A stretch of DNA of 64,000 nt from Haliclona indistincta. Taxonomy: Eukaryota; Porifera; Demospongiae; Haplosclerida; Chalinidae. Under the pieces are notes generated by a model. The model saw only the letters and a program-made list of their open reading frames with translations. It was not told the DNA's origin and ran no database searches. The stretch lies in assembly GCA_964017065.1 (NCBI GenBank), contig OZ024784.1:11947152-12011151 (forward strand). Direction: 5' to 3'. This document shows, piece after piece, positions 18,132 to 28,502 of this stretch (position 1 is its first letter; each line of letters opens with the position of its first letter). A program made the position numbers and the translations under genes.

Positions 18132-21100
18132 ATGGCGGCCGACGATCTACGTACTGCGAGAGGGTTGCCCGAATTACACAAACGCAAACTGAAGGAGCAA
18201 GTTGTGGACTTTTACACGAAGAACAATGTCACAGAAGTTCTAGAGAAATTGCTGAACACCATGTACCTTGACAGCCCAGCTGATGTTTATGGCTACATGG
18301 TTTGCTAGCTGCAAGCATCTGGAGTTTATAAATCCACCTCATTCCCTTTTTCTTTTCATACGCAGTCAAATTATTTTCATGGCCTGTCACTAGATCCAAC
18401 TATTTCCAAGCTAGTGGTGTTTAATGAATGTGATAGTGAAGGGGAAGAAGCTCTGGGAGTATCGATATACTGCACTGTGCATGGAGAAGAAAAGGTGAAA
18501 AAGTGCATGCATGTAAGCCTAAATCAGATTTCATCGAAGAAAAATAATACAAAATTATGAAAATACCATTCTGCATAATTATTCATTATCATGGTTAATA
18601 AATGTATGTTGGAGTGCTTTGTATGTACAGCATGCTTTAAACTGATCTAGAGCATTATCTTGGTCAAAGATCGTCAGTTGAAAATGACAATAAGCATGTT
18701 GATAGCCATTTTAGTGCAATAAGTGTGCAATATAGCTTATGGGTGGTGCATGTCTTTATAATTATTGACCCAGGCCAGGTATGCTTTATTGTGTTATAAT
18801 TATCATTATGCTAGTTTGTGAACACAACACGTTGGCCCATGTCACTGAGCCCTAGAAATGACAAGATATCAGAAAAGCCCATTCAAGAAAAAAATGCTAA
18901 AAACAGTAAAGTGGACAAATCACCAGTGAAGACTGCTGCTGTTTCACCTCCTGTTGAAGCAGAACAGCTGCCACCTTTGTTTAATACAGCACATGAATCC
19001 ATCTCAGAACATATTGGTATGTGTGTATTGTCTCATAAGTTGCATATTCACATGATTAACATGTTATAGCCTTTGCTGTGAAAGGCCATATTGTGAAGAA
19101 CCTTCAAGGAATAGACAACGTAATGTGTGAAATAAAAAGCCGTAAGTGCCATGGATGCTAGTTCACTAGCACAGTGATGTTCTTATTGGCTTCCTAAGCA
19201 TTTTCCCACTTTTGATCCAGATCCAGCCTTGAATCCAACTGCTCTCACTACTGTTTCAGTTGCTATTGCTCAGGCAGCTGCAGCCCTACTGGACACACCT
19301 CTCTTTGTTCATCTAGCTAACACCTTTGAGACATCTCATAGTAGGTTTTCCCTTCCATTGCCCATCAGCACTGTAGTAGCTGGTGGTCAGTTGGGCTGTG
19401 GTAAACTAAAAGTGAGAGGATTCTGTCTTAGCTCTTTGCCAAGCTGTAATGTGCAAGAACAGGTGATGAATATCACCAACACTTACAGAGAGATTGGCAG
19501 GGTTCTTGGAGGGGTGAGCTGGAACTGCTGTTATTGTTTGCATGCAGCTTTTAATCACCATGCTAGGTTGTGAGTGGCTGTAGGCTCCCTGTTAGTGGAG
19601 CGTACTGTGTGCCTACTGACAAAGTGGAGCAAGTTTTGGATCTAGTCAAGAAGGCTATAGAAAATATTGGTCTACAGTTGAATGGGGATGTCTCTATATT
19701 CATTGATGTTGGGGCAGAATGGTTCTATGATGAGGTGCTACTTAAACTCATAATTATTTGTATTTCTTTAGTGGTTAGGTTGAGTGCCTTTCCAATCGAA
19801 CAGCTGATTGGTTTTGTGCCTGAGGTTATGTTACTCCCTAATTCGTGTTTACATACCAGCTGCACTGTAGCTGCCGCATGCTTTCTCAATAGCAGACAAC
19901 ATGCTTGTCTACAGAGGGCGGGCTCAGTGTTTGCACTGTTTATTTTAATTTTTGCCTACTTAGCGAGATCAACTTTGTTGTGTGGAGGACACGCATGAGT
20001 GCGTTGTTTACATGCGTTGCATTATAATAATAATGTTGCGGATTGGTAATCCAATGGCTTACTAGTGACTATTGTGTAAATCATTACTTGAAGTGATGTT
20101 TATCATCAGTACCATACCTTGCATATTGTCAATCATGTCACATTGTTTGTATCTCGTGCTGCATGCTAGGACAAGAATAAATATGAGGTTGTGACTGGTC
20201 AGTGGAAAACCTGTGATGAGATGATAGCTCTCTATTCATCGTGGCTAGCTAATTACCCGGGAATACTTGGGCTCATAGACCCTTTGCACCCTAAGGTAGA
20301 GTGTAGTCACTGCTGTAGAACTATTCACAGCCTGTTTATTTTTCATGAATAACAACTGCATACTATTAGTATTCTGCTTTACACTCAGGACAAGATGGGA
20401 TGGCAAAAAATAACAGATGCACTTAGGAATAAGTGTCTGTTGATAGCAGATCGCACATTATCTGATGTACTATCAATAGAGTCTGAGACACGGAAATCTG
20501 CAGAAGAGAATACTAATAAACAAGAATCAGAAAAAGATATGCAACAGACTGTTCCAAGTTTGTCCATGTTTAGCTGTGCAACATTAACCACTGAGAGCAG
20601 AGTCCTCAGTGATGTATTTATCGAGGCCAGCAAAATGATGGGTGAGCTGGACTGTGTGGGTGTGTGATCAAAATAATGATGTTGTTCAAGCCACCCTCAC
20701 TGTGAGGCATTCCAGCAGTTTATGAGTCTCATGAATTATATTGTTGAATGCTGTGATGTTATTTTTACTGTTCTGAATATGATTAATGATTCTGTGAATA
20801 TTACCAGAGTATTACCATAACAACTCTGTACTGCTCTTCTGCAGATCACCTCAACTATTTAGTTCTTCAAACCTCAGCTTGGAGTCATACTACTGATAGT
20901 CTATGTGTGCTGGCTGATCTGGTCAGTACGCTGCCTGCATGCATTATCATGTCCTTTATACTACATATCCAGGCGGTGGCTTTACAATGCAAGTTCATTC
21001 GTTGCAGTGCCCCAGTTGGGGCTACAAGTACTGTGCTATTTTCACGACTATCACAGATCAGAGCTGAGCTTGGTTCTAGAAACATCTATGAGCCAAGTGC

Positions 21101-21149
21101 TGCATTGCAATTCTCACCTTCTCATTCTCGTATAGAAGTCAAAGAATAA
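18132..21149 (+). CDS. ENO4: Enolase-like protein 4
   Basis: ENO4 is a diverged enolase of sperm flagella with a long N-terminal extension. The first exon encodes MAADDLRTARGLPELHKRKL and ends ADVYGYM, like ELQKLKQQ...PADVYGHL in the human protein. Later exons encode NALNPTALTTVSVAIAQAAA (the helical region of the enolase N-domain), LPLPISTVVAGGQLGCGKLK, DKVEQVLDLVKKAIENIGLQ, DKNKYEVVTGQWKTCDEM, LANYPGILGLIDPLHP and the C-terminal CKFIRCSAPVGATSTVLF. A long acidic/lysine linker with EKPIQEKNAKNSK replaces the proline-rich linker of vertebrates. The region equivalent to the catalytic-loop KTG-RSER of classical enolases reads KFIRCSAPVGATS, so key basic residues are changed and catalysis is doubtful. 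A 433-nt intron (19735-20168) is unusually long for the gene. NANOS follows on the same strand. Confidence 0.9.
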
Positions 21150-21592
21150 CATTGTTGTTGATGTGATGACAGCTTACTGATTAATTGCAGTGTTTAGCTA
21201 CTAAACGCGGGAAAAAGATTATAACACCTTATTCCACTGGTTATTATGATGTAATCACTTTGTAGCATCAAAGTTAACACCAGGTTGTCTGTAATTCTAG
21301 TGTCAAGAGTGTGCATGCAAGTACAACTATTGCAGAGAAACCGATCGTCTTACCACCAACTGTATTCAAGGCCAGCGTGTTGCAGCCACAAAACGAGAAG
21401 ATCCGGAGAAAATATTCACCGCGAAGGTTTGCCGCCATTCATTGCTATGCACGGCTGCAAAAGTGCAGATTCGCGTACACACCCCTTTTATGGGCCTTCA
21501 TAAGTTTATGCGCTGTTTGCTGTTTTTCTTTGCAGAATAAGACCTAGCAGCAGCAGCATACTATCCCGCCATTGCAATTAGCACTTCTGGAC
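21150..21592. promoter_or_regulatory. ENO4-NANOS intergenic region
   Basis: About 440 bp between the ENO4 stop codon and the NANOS start. It contains a possible intron acceptor (TTTCTTTGCAG near 21527-21537), so NANOS may have an untranslated or short coding 5' exon here. An in-frame stop (21545-21547) closes the NANOS frame upstream. I see no other gene. Confidence 0.45.
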
Positions 21593-22282
21593 ATGCTCAG
21601 AGCAATGCAAGTCGACGTTGGAACAGTAGGAGCCGAAGTGATGCCTGATGCGGACATTCCACTTGAGAGTACTCAGCAATCACAGTGCACTCGATCGCCT
21701 GAGATCGGTGAGTTCCATCAATTCCGAGATTATTTTGGACTGGTGAACCTCGTCATGGGTTTTCGAGCCGATTCTGACACTTTTCCTTTCGAGTTCTGCA
21801 ATCGTCGATTGGACAGCTTGGGTAGTGCAGCTGATTTGTCCCCTTGTGTCAACAGTCCGGACTCTGTTGAAGACACCACAGATCCATTTCCATTCACTCC
21901 ACTCGACGTTTTTAAGCCAAACATCATGGACCGAGAAGACATAATAAACGGTTTGCACCTCGAGCAGCGGCCACTCCCCTCCTCTACTCTTCTTGAGCGC
22001 GGGAGTTTGAGCTTGCGAGTCCCGATTCGCCCAATTAAACAGCAGGTTTGTGTCTTTTGTCGCAACAATGGAGAAAGCGAAAGTTTTTATACATCCCACT
22101 GCCTGAAAGACGCGGAGGGCAAAGTAACTTGCCCCGTGCTGCGTGCATACACTTGTCCTCTTTGCGGTGCGAATGGAGATGCTGCCCATACAATCAAGTA
22201 TTGTCCAGAGAATGCTCAGACTGCGAAAACTGTTGGAGTACCTACAAAACGTGCCACCATCACCATCACTAGAAAGAAGTGA
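21593..22282 (+). CDS. NANOS: Nanos RNA-binding translational repressor
   Basis: Nanos proteins repress mRNAs with Pumilio and recruit the CCR4-NOT deadenylase; in animals they mark germ-line and stem cells. A single exon of 229 codons from ATG 21593 ([10 protein letters not shown]; an in-frame stop lies 46 nt upstream). The C-terminal half carries two CCHC zinc fingers in the exact family spacing: C-x2-C-x12-H-x10-C, 7 residues, then C-x2-C-x7-H-x4-C, including [17 protein letters not shown] and HTIKYCP. The N-terminal half has [18 protein letters not shown], resembling the NOT1-interacting motif of vertebrate Nanos (F-x-x-W-x-D-Y-x-x-L). The tail is short and basic (TITITRKK). The zinc-finger identity is beyond doubt; start and possible 5' exon are less certain. 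Confidence 0.95.
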   Translation: MLRAMQVDVGTVGAEVMPDADIPLESTQQSQCTRSPEIGEFHQFRDYFGLVNLVMGFRADSDTFPFEFCNRRLDSLGSAADLSPCVNSPDSVEDTTDPFPFTPLDVFKPNIMDREDIINGLHLEQRPLPSSTLLERGSLSLRVPIRPIKQQVCVFCRNNGESESFYTSHCLKDAEGKVTCPVLRAYTCPLCGANGDAAHTIKYCPENAQTAKTVGVPTKRATITITRKK

Positions 22283-22640
22283 GATACTATGATAATAGCG
22301 CCAGGCAACCAGCAATTGCACTTAAACCTGTACTCAGTAATGCATCATAGTGTTAAAGTAGTTTAATATTAATGCAAGAGCAATCTGACTTAGGAATTGG
22401 ACTGATTATTTGTATCATTAACTGCCATTGCATATATAGCACTAGATGAATTGCAATTTTATTCTAATCAGAATGTGACACTATAATTTATTAGCACACC
22501 AATTATTATTGTCTTTGTAAAATCACTGTATGTTGTACTGAGTAGATGTTATTCCAATCATTTTCATTTCTTCTGCAAAATAAATCAAGTTATTTGTGAT
22601 TTTGTGACAATACAATACTGTAACAATACTGATTGCAGTT
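22283..22640. other. NANOS 3' region
   Basis: This A/T-rich stretch follows the NANOS stop codon and probably holds its 3' UTR. An AATAAA hexamer lies near 22579-22584. Nanos 3' UTRs often carry control elements, but I see no recognisable Pumilio site (TGTANATA) with confidence. Confidence 0.4.
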
Positions 22641-23190
22641 TGCAAGACCTGAAGCGGTTGCAAAGGCGGCTTTCCTTCCATCAGAGATATCACCGCTACT
22701 CTTCTTACCGATGTCTGTCATAACGTCTCTATTGAGCCTGACCTACAACCCCTCTCCAGTGAGACATTACATATTGCCTCAGCGATCCTGAAGGCGGTGC
22801 TTGCCTCGACATTGCAGCTGATGGTTTTGGGGGTAGTTCTTCCCAAAGAACTCTCTTTGCCTGAGAGTATTTAACCCTCTTGCACCATCAAACAGCTACA
22901 CCTCCATCCAGTCCTGCTATCGCAAGCATGAACTCGCAAAGGAGAGAGTATGAGAGGTCAAGTTTGCTTCCTTTACCCCCTTAATTGCTCTCTCAGCTAC
23001 AGGGGGGTTCAGGAATGAGGCCAAGATCTTCTGGCCTCAATGTTTGAGGATAAATGGGACCAACCCTACTCCACCACAGCCTTCTGGCTAAGATGCCGCA
23101 TTGGCACCTCTCTGTTACGATCAGCCATCAGATCTCTAAGGGGGTCGAGATCTTCCAGGGGACATGCTATCAGACTGGGCCCTCCACAAC
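22640..23190 (+). pseudogene. Decayed retroelement reverse-transcriptase-ORF fragment
   Basis: Read across frames, the stretch gives pieces of a protein tail that I recognise from LINE/DIRS-type retroelement ORFs in marine invertebrates: DVCHNVSIEPDLQPLSSETL, CLDIAADGF, FNPLAPSNSYTSIQSCYRKH, ALSATGGFRNEAK and FWLRCRIGTSLLRSAIRSLR. These pieces are in order but separated by stops and frameshifts, so it is a dead fragment. It lies between NANOS and the shootin-like gene on the same strand. The family assignment rests on memory of this conserved tail. Confidence 0.6.
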
Positions 23191-23508
23191 ATCTAGTGAT
23201 CTCATTGTCTCTGAAGCATTCATCTATAATTTTCTTCAAGACACTGTCTTTATCTATTATTTTTTTAAAGCGCTAGTATTTTTTATTGCGCGTACGTATT
23301 AGTCTTAACGTATGTAACTTACGTGACGTGCGTGCATATCGCGCGCATGCGTCATGTCAACGCAACGCATTATTTATACAGTGCATGCAGTGAACGATAT
23401 TGATTAGTGAACGAACGCTTATAATCTGAAGCCAGTCAGTAAGACTGTCACTTGTATTCAATTCTATGCCTTAGGCAAAGACTGTGAACTAGACCCAGGC
23501 TGGTAGCA
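23191..23508. promoter_or_regulatory. CpG-containing region upstream of the shootin-like gene
   Basis: The 300 bp before the start codon at 23509 contain a CpG- and CGTG-rich part (23285-23380, with ACGTGACGTGCG and GCGCGCATGCG). This contrasts with the A/T-rich surroundings and is a plausible promoter. No TATA box is evident. Confidence 0.4.
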
Positions 23509-26500
23509 ATGGCAAGCAAGACCAAGCGACCTGCACCGCCTCCTCCTCCCAAGAACTCTTCAATACTAGCCAAACCACCTCCTCCCCAGCGCGCATCCCC
23601 ACAGTCCTCGCCAAGCAAGCCGCGTCCACCGCCTAAAGTGGTCAATGGAGCAATGCAAACACAGAAACCCGCAACCGACCAAGTGAGCTCGCCTGTAAGC
23701 TCAAGCACCGATATGCAGAGTGCACAGACCAGTTCTGCTAGAGTGCCGCCACAACCAACTACTTCTGGTAGAGTACAGGCACAAAGAGCAGTTTCTCCTC
23801 CTCGCCAGCCACCACCACCTCCGGAAAATGGCTTATCGACAACTAGAAACAGCGCAGGAAATGTTGTACATAGGCAGCAACCTAATGCAACTTCGCGTGC
23901 AATGCCGCCATCACAACCATCGCGTCCTTCTCATAAACCCCTATCTCCGGCTAGCAGTAGTACTGGGAGTATAGCGTCTCAAGATCAGCTTATGATGAAA
24001 TATAAAACAGTGGAAAGAAACTACGAGCAGCTGAAGAATGTTGCAAGGAAAGGTAAAGTTGGTGTGTGGGCGGGGCTTGTAGACCTGCTGCAGGTGTATG
24101 TAAACAAGGTCTAATGTAGCCTCAGTTTTCCTCTACTGAAAACAGACAACTTTCAAAACAACCACTTGCCTGTACAGTTAGATTCTACAATGCATTGGTA
24201 ATCTAGTCCTACGTAGCATAGCTAATGTCAACTGTAGTGAGTGAATGCACAGTGCTATCTACACACACTAGGTATAGTCACTGATATCAAAGTGCATCTC
24301 TGAATTTTATTCTGTTATGGCTATAGCTCTTGTTGAATATGATGATCTACGCAAGAAACACTCTGATGACTTAGAAAGAGTAAGTGTCTCTCACTCTACT
24401 ACACTCCATGTGTTGTGTTTCCTTACTACCATGCATAGCGTACTGAAAGACATAACTATTTTGGTTTGTATTGTGTAAGTGGCTTCTGGTGGGGCATACA
24501 GGGAGTTTGTTGTAGTGATAGAAAAGAGCATGAACACCATCTGTGAAATCTTCCCATAAACTCTCTGTCATTACTACAACTCTGTGACTTGTTTTATATA
24601 GTTACAAAGAGAGAAGGATGCTCATGTTCAGACTAAGCAACAACTTCAAGCAACTGAAGATGAACTGGAGAAACTGAAACAAAGTAACCTTTCAAATACT
24701 ATGTGTACACTTGAGCATTATAGTCATGTATATACATCCTTTCTGTATAATAGTTATGACACTACAGAGTATACTAGGTCTCATCAGCAGTACAAACATA
24801 CCAAATTGAAGGGAAATAAATGTTTTCTGATATTTTATAACACTCGCCACCGACTCAACACAATCTGTCCTTAGACTGTACCGCCTTGTCGTTACAATAA
24901 CAGTCAGTATTGTTATTATGTACAAAATCTGTTCATTCACATTGAAACCCCTTTCATGACTATTTACCATAACTGTGTTCAAATTGCTATACTCAGTTAT
25001 GTTAGCAGCGTAACAAACACAGTACATTGCTTATCAAACGTAGGCACCTAGTGGTTTCAGAGGGTGGAAGATATCAAACTACTATGGGCAAACATAACGT
25101 GATTGTGTTTGGTCTTGAGCAAATGTTATTGAACACAATCATCCTTCCTTGCCATCTCTCTCTTCATTAGCTTCATCACTTGCGTTTGATCACTACGGCC
25201 AACTCACTCAGCAGTTAGAAGATCAGGCAGAAATGAAAGAAAAAGCAGAACAGTTGGCGGTGCAGGTATATATTGCTGGATAATACCATAACTCATCACA
25301 CTATAGCTATAGATATACAATAATATTACTTTAAATTGCATGCTGTTATTGTTTCAGCTTTGGGCACAATATTGTTTATCTAAACATGCATGTGTGTGTA
25401 GATGGCTCATGAAAACAAGATTCTGAAGCGAGCTAGTGTCCGGATAACTAATTTACCGTCAGACGATGAGACTACAAGTTTGATGACAGTAAGAAAAAAA
25501 TTGTCTGAATGTACTTGCCATGCTAATAATGCTTATAATAACATTAGCATTATTTGAGTTTGCAATGCTAGTAATGTTTTCTTGTTTTTTTTCGATGTCT
25601 AGCGAATTGAGGAATTGACACTTGAGAATTCTAAACTGCATACTCAAAATGAAGGTGATGTTTGCAATAAGATACGAAACATCGAAAGTTTTACCTTGTA
25701 TAAACAGTAATCACCAGTTTGATTCATAACAGTAATCTGTACTGTATACAATGTATAGTACATAGAGGGCGACATATTGTCGGTAACAGCTGTATGGTAA
25801 TCAGAGCTGATCTTATCAAGCTATATAATGGGAGGGTAGTGACCTAACAGCTCCTGCTAGTCCAACACAGGGGTGGCATTCCTTGTGAATGTGTGTCCTT
25901 ATCAAATCTGGTTCTCCTAACAGATCTAGAGCAAGCAATAGAGGCTGTCAAACAGTCACTAACTGAGAGTAGCAGCACCATCATGGAGATCACTCAACAA
26001 TCATCTGAGTATCAAGTACAGCTACACAACACATCACAGGAACTGAACACGGCCACAAAGAAGGTTCATGCTTCCTGCTACTACACGTATTATTGTTCAT
26101 TGTTATTTTGCTGCAGATAACATTACTCCAAGATGAGTTAAACCAACGTCCTGAACCATTTGACTCTGAGGAGTTTGAGCGTCTGAAAAAAAGTACACAA
26201 GAATAACCTTCTAACTTGCTTCTCTTCATTGCCTCTTTAGTGTCTGATATCACCATACAACAACTGAAACTGTTGGAAGAGGAACTAAAGACAGAGAAGA
26301 CTCAAAGAGCAACATCAGAGACGGAATGTAGTAAGGTAAAGACTGCTAAGTGTCTGCAATTAGGTTTCTCATGTTTATCTCATAGCTCAAGTCTCAGCTA
26401 TCGAGTCTCCAGCGACAGAGCAGTGTGCTCATGACATCAGTAGCTGATGATGAGAAACTGACCAATGCTCTCCTGCAGCTTGAACAAGCTGAGAGAGACT

Positions 26501-28189
26501 TGCAGAATGAAAAGAACACAAGTGCTGAAAAGGCATGCCAAAACTTCATTCCATTACACTTATCTCACTTCTATACAACAGATTAAGATTCTTGAGGATA
26601 AGGTAGCTGACATGCAAGGCCTTGGACTAACAGAAGAGAACATAAGTGAAGAGAACATAAGTGAAGAGAATACAGCACATAATGTATTAAGTTGTTATTA
26701 TTATTTGTTGGACTTCAGAGTTGAAAGAGAGAATATCAGAGCTAACCAGTAAGGTTGAAGTATCACAGAGTCGAACAAAGGCTGTTGAATCTGAAAGTGA
26801 GTAATGTGGCAGTACAGTTCAAGCTGTCAAGTTGTGTTTAATAGTTGAGGAACTAAAAACAAAGATTGCATCATTGGAAGCCCTACCTCCTCCTCCTCCT
26901 AGTCTAGGTGCCCCACCACCTCCACCACCACCTCCGCCTCCTTTACCAGGTCTGCCGCTCACCTGGCACCATCACAATCATATTGCCTCTATCTTGTAGC
27001 TGGCAGTGGTCCACCTCCTCCACCCCCTCCACCTCCACCACCAGTACCAGGAGGTGCTGCTTCAGGTATTGTAACTAGATTTTACTTCATACTTCAAAGT
27101 TTATCCATTACTTCAGGAGCACCTCCACCTCCTCCACCACCACCTCTACCTGCTGGAGTGTCTGGAGGTATGTCTTGTGTGAGTAGTGTTTAGCGAGTGG
27201 TAATCTTTGTATTCTCAGCTCCAGCCCCTCCACCTCTTCCATCATTGGGATCTTCTATTGCCAACATCACGTATGTTGTTTATAATACATCTACAAGCAG
27301 TATAAAAAATTAATGCTATTTTTGACAGGTTGAAAAAAGCCCAAGTTTCAGCAGAAGACAAGAAATCAGAGGGTAAACAATGTATTTTTTATTTTCAAGA
27401 ATTTGAACTTTGTGATGTACACTATAGGTGGAATGGCTGGTGTGCTAGAATCAATAAAGAGTGGACAAGTAAACCTCAAGAAAGCACGTGTAGAAGAGAG
27501 AAAACCAGTAGAACGTAAGATATGATGTAATCTTGTGCTTGTCATAATAATTTTATTATTAGCTGCCGACCCAATGGCAAGTATGATAGCTTCCATACGC
27601 ACTGGCAACATTGCACTCAGAAAGGTCAAAGCAGAGACAAAGGTTAGGATCCATAGTTATTTTTTTCACTAAGCAGTCAATTAACTTTCTTCAGACTACA
27701 TCATCAAACCCTGGAAATCCCTTAATGGGTGAAATGGCCAAATTATTAGTAAGCATGAGTGACATCACACTCACTTATTATGTTTCCTTCCCTCAGCAAA
27801 GACCATCAAGTGGTGGTGGTGGTGGTGGTGGCGGTGGTGGCAGAAGGAGACCAACACCTCCTCCCAAGCAAGAGAGCACTGACAAAGGATCCATGGATAA
27901 TGAGCTCATGCGGAAGTTGTTAAAGAGAAGAGGAATGCAGAGTGCTAAAGGTATGCAATAGTCATGGCTGAATGTTTTAGTTGATTCTTCTCCAGGTGCT
28001 GATACTAAAGATTCATCAAAGGATCAAGACTTGGAGTCATCATCATCAGTCAGCTCACTAATGACAGACTCACAAACCAGCCTCAGCTCAACTCCTCCCA
28101 GCTCTCCGAAGCCTCGTATACCACCACCGACCTCCAGTCCTCTTGTCAGGAGATATCCTAATTCTCCCACACCACCTTTTAAACAATAA
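23509..28189 (+). CDS. SHTN1: Shootin-1-like coiled-coil and polyproline protein
   Basis: Shootin-1 couples actin retrograde flow to adhesion in vertebrate neurons. The large first exon (23509-24052) encodes a proline-rich, basic N-terminus (PAPPPPPKNSS, PPPKVVNG) and YKTVERNYEQLKNVARK. Short exons then encode coiled coil (ALVEYDDLRKKHSDDLER, ILKRASVRITNLPSDDETTS, RIEELTLENSKLHTQNE). Exons near 26880-27270 encode FH1-like runs of prolines, followed by NITLKKAQVSAEDKK, GVLESIKSGQVNLKKARVEE, SMIASIRTGNIALRKVKAE, a glycine run (27812-27842) and DNELMRKLLKRRGMQSAKG. The order EYDDLR, LKRxS, polyproline, IKxGVxLR-type and ELxRxLxRR blocks matches vertebrate SHTN1; the long N-terminal proline region does not. 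The KKAxxxxxK helices also resemble WH2-like actin-binding segments. It follows NANOS and converges on the ADAM gene. Confidence is moderate because sequence identity outside motifs is low. Confidence 0.7.
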
Positions 28190-28190
28190 A
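28185..28190 (+). terminator. AATAAA poly(A) signal overlapping the stop codon
   Basis: The shootin-like frame ends CAA-TAA, and the stop codon lies inside an AATAAA hexamer at 28185-28190. If used, the 3' UTR would be only about 10-30 nt. A second, weaker candidate downstream is AATAAA at about 28358-28363. Confidence 0.5.
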
Positions 28191-28502
28191 ACGAGCAAAT
28201 GTGTGCGTTTGTCTTATTACAGGTTCTGCTTATAGCCACAAAGTGGTTCTACTTATTATGAGTGAGCTATTATAGACAATTATTTTTATTATTCATAGAA
28301 ATCATCTTGGTTATAATCTGTTCTTGATTTTAAAACAATAACAAAGAAAAAAGTCAATAAAGATCACTTCTTGTTATCAGATTCTATAAAAATAATTATT
28401 GTAAGGTAGCATAAGACAAACATGGATTAAAATAACATTACAAGAATGATGAATGATGCTAAAAACTATACACATGACTATACTGACAATATCTCATCAC
28501 AT
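28191..28502. other. Convergent gap shootin-like/ADAM
   Basis: About 310 bp of A/T-rich sequence between the two stop codons on opposite strands. I see no gene or structured element in it. Confidence 0.5.

Noticed and set aside
19801..20090. Possible transposon in the long ENO4 intron
   Set aside because: The intron is unusually long for the gene, but I found no terminal repeats or second copy in the window to support an element.
21680..22321. 213-codon minus-strand frame opposite NANOS
   Set aside because: Shadow of the NANOS exon, whose plus-strand frame has perfect zinc-finger spacing.
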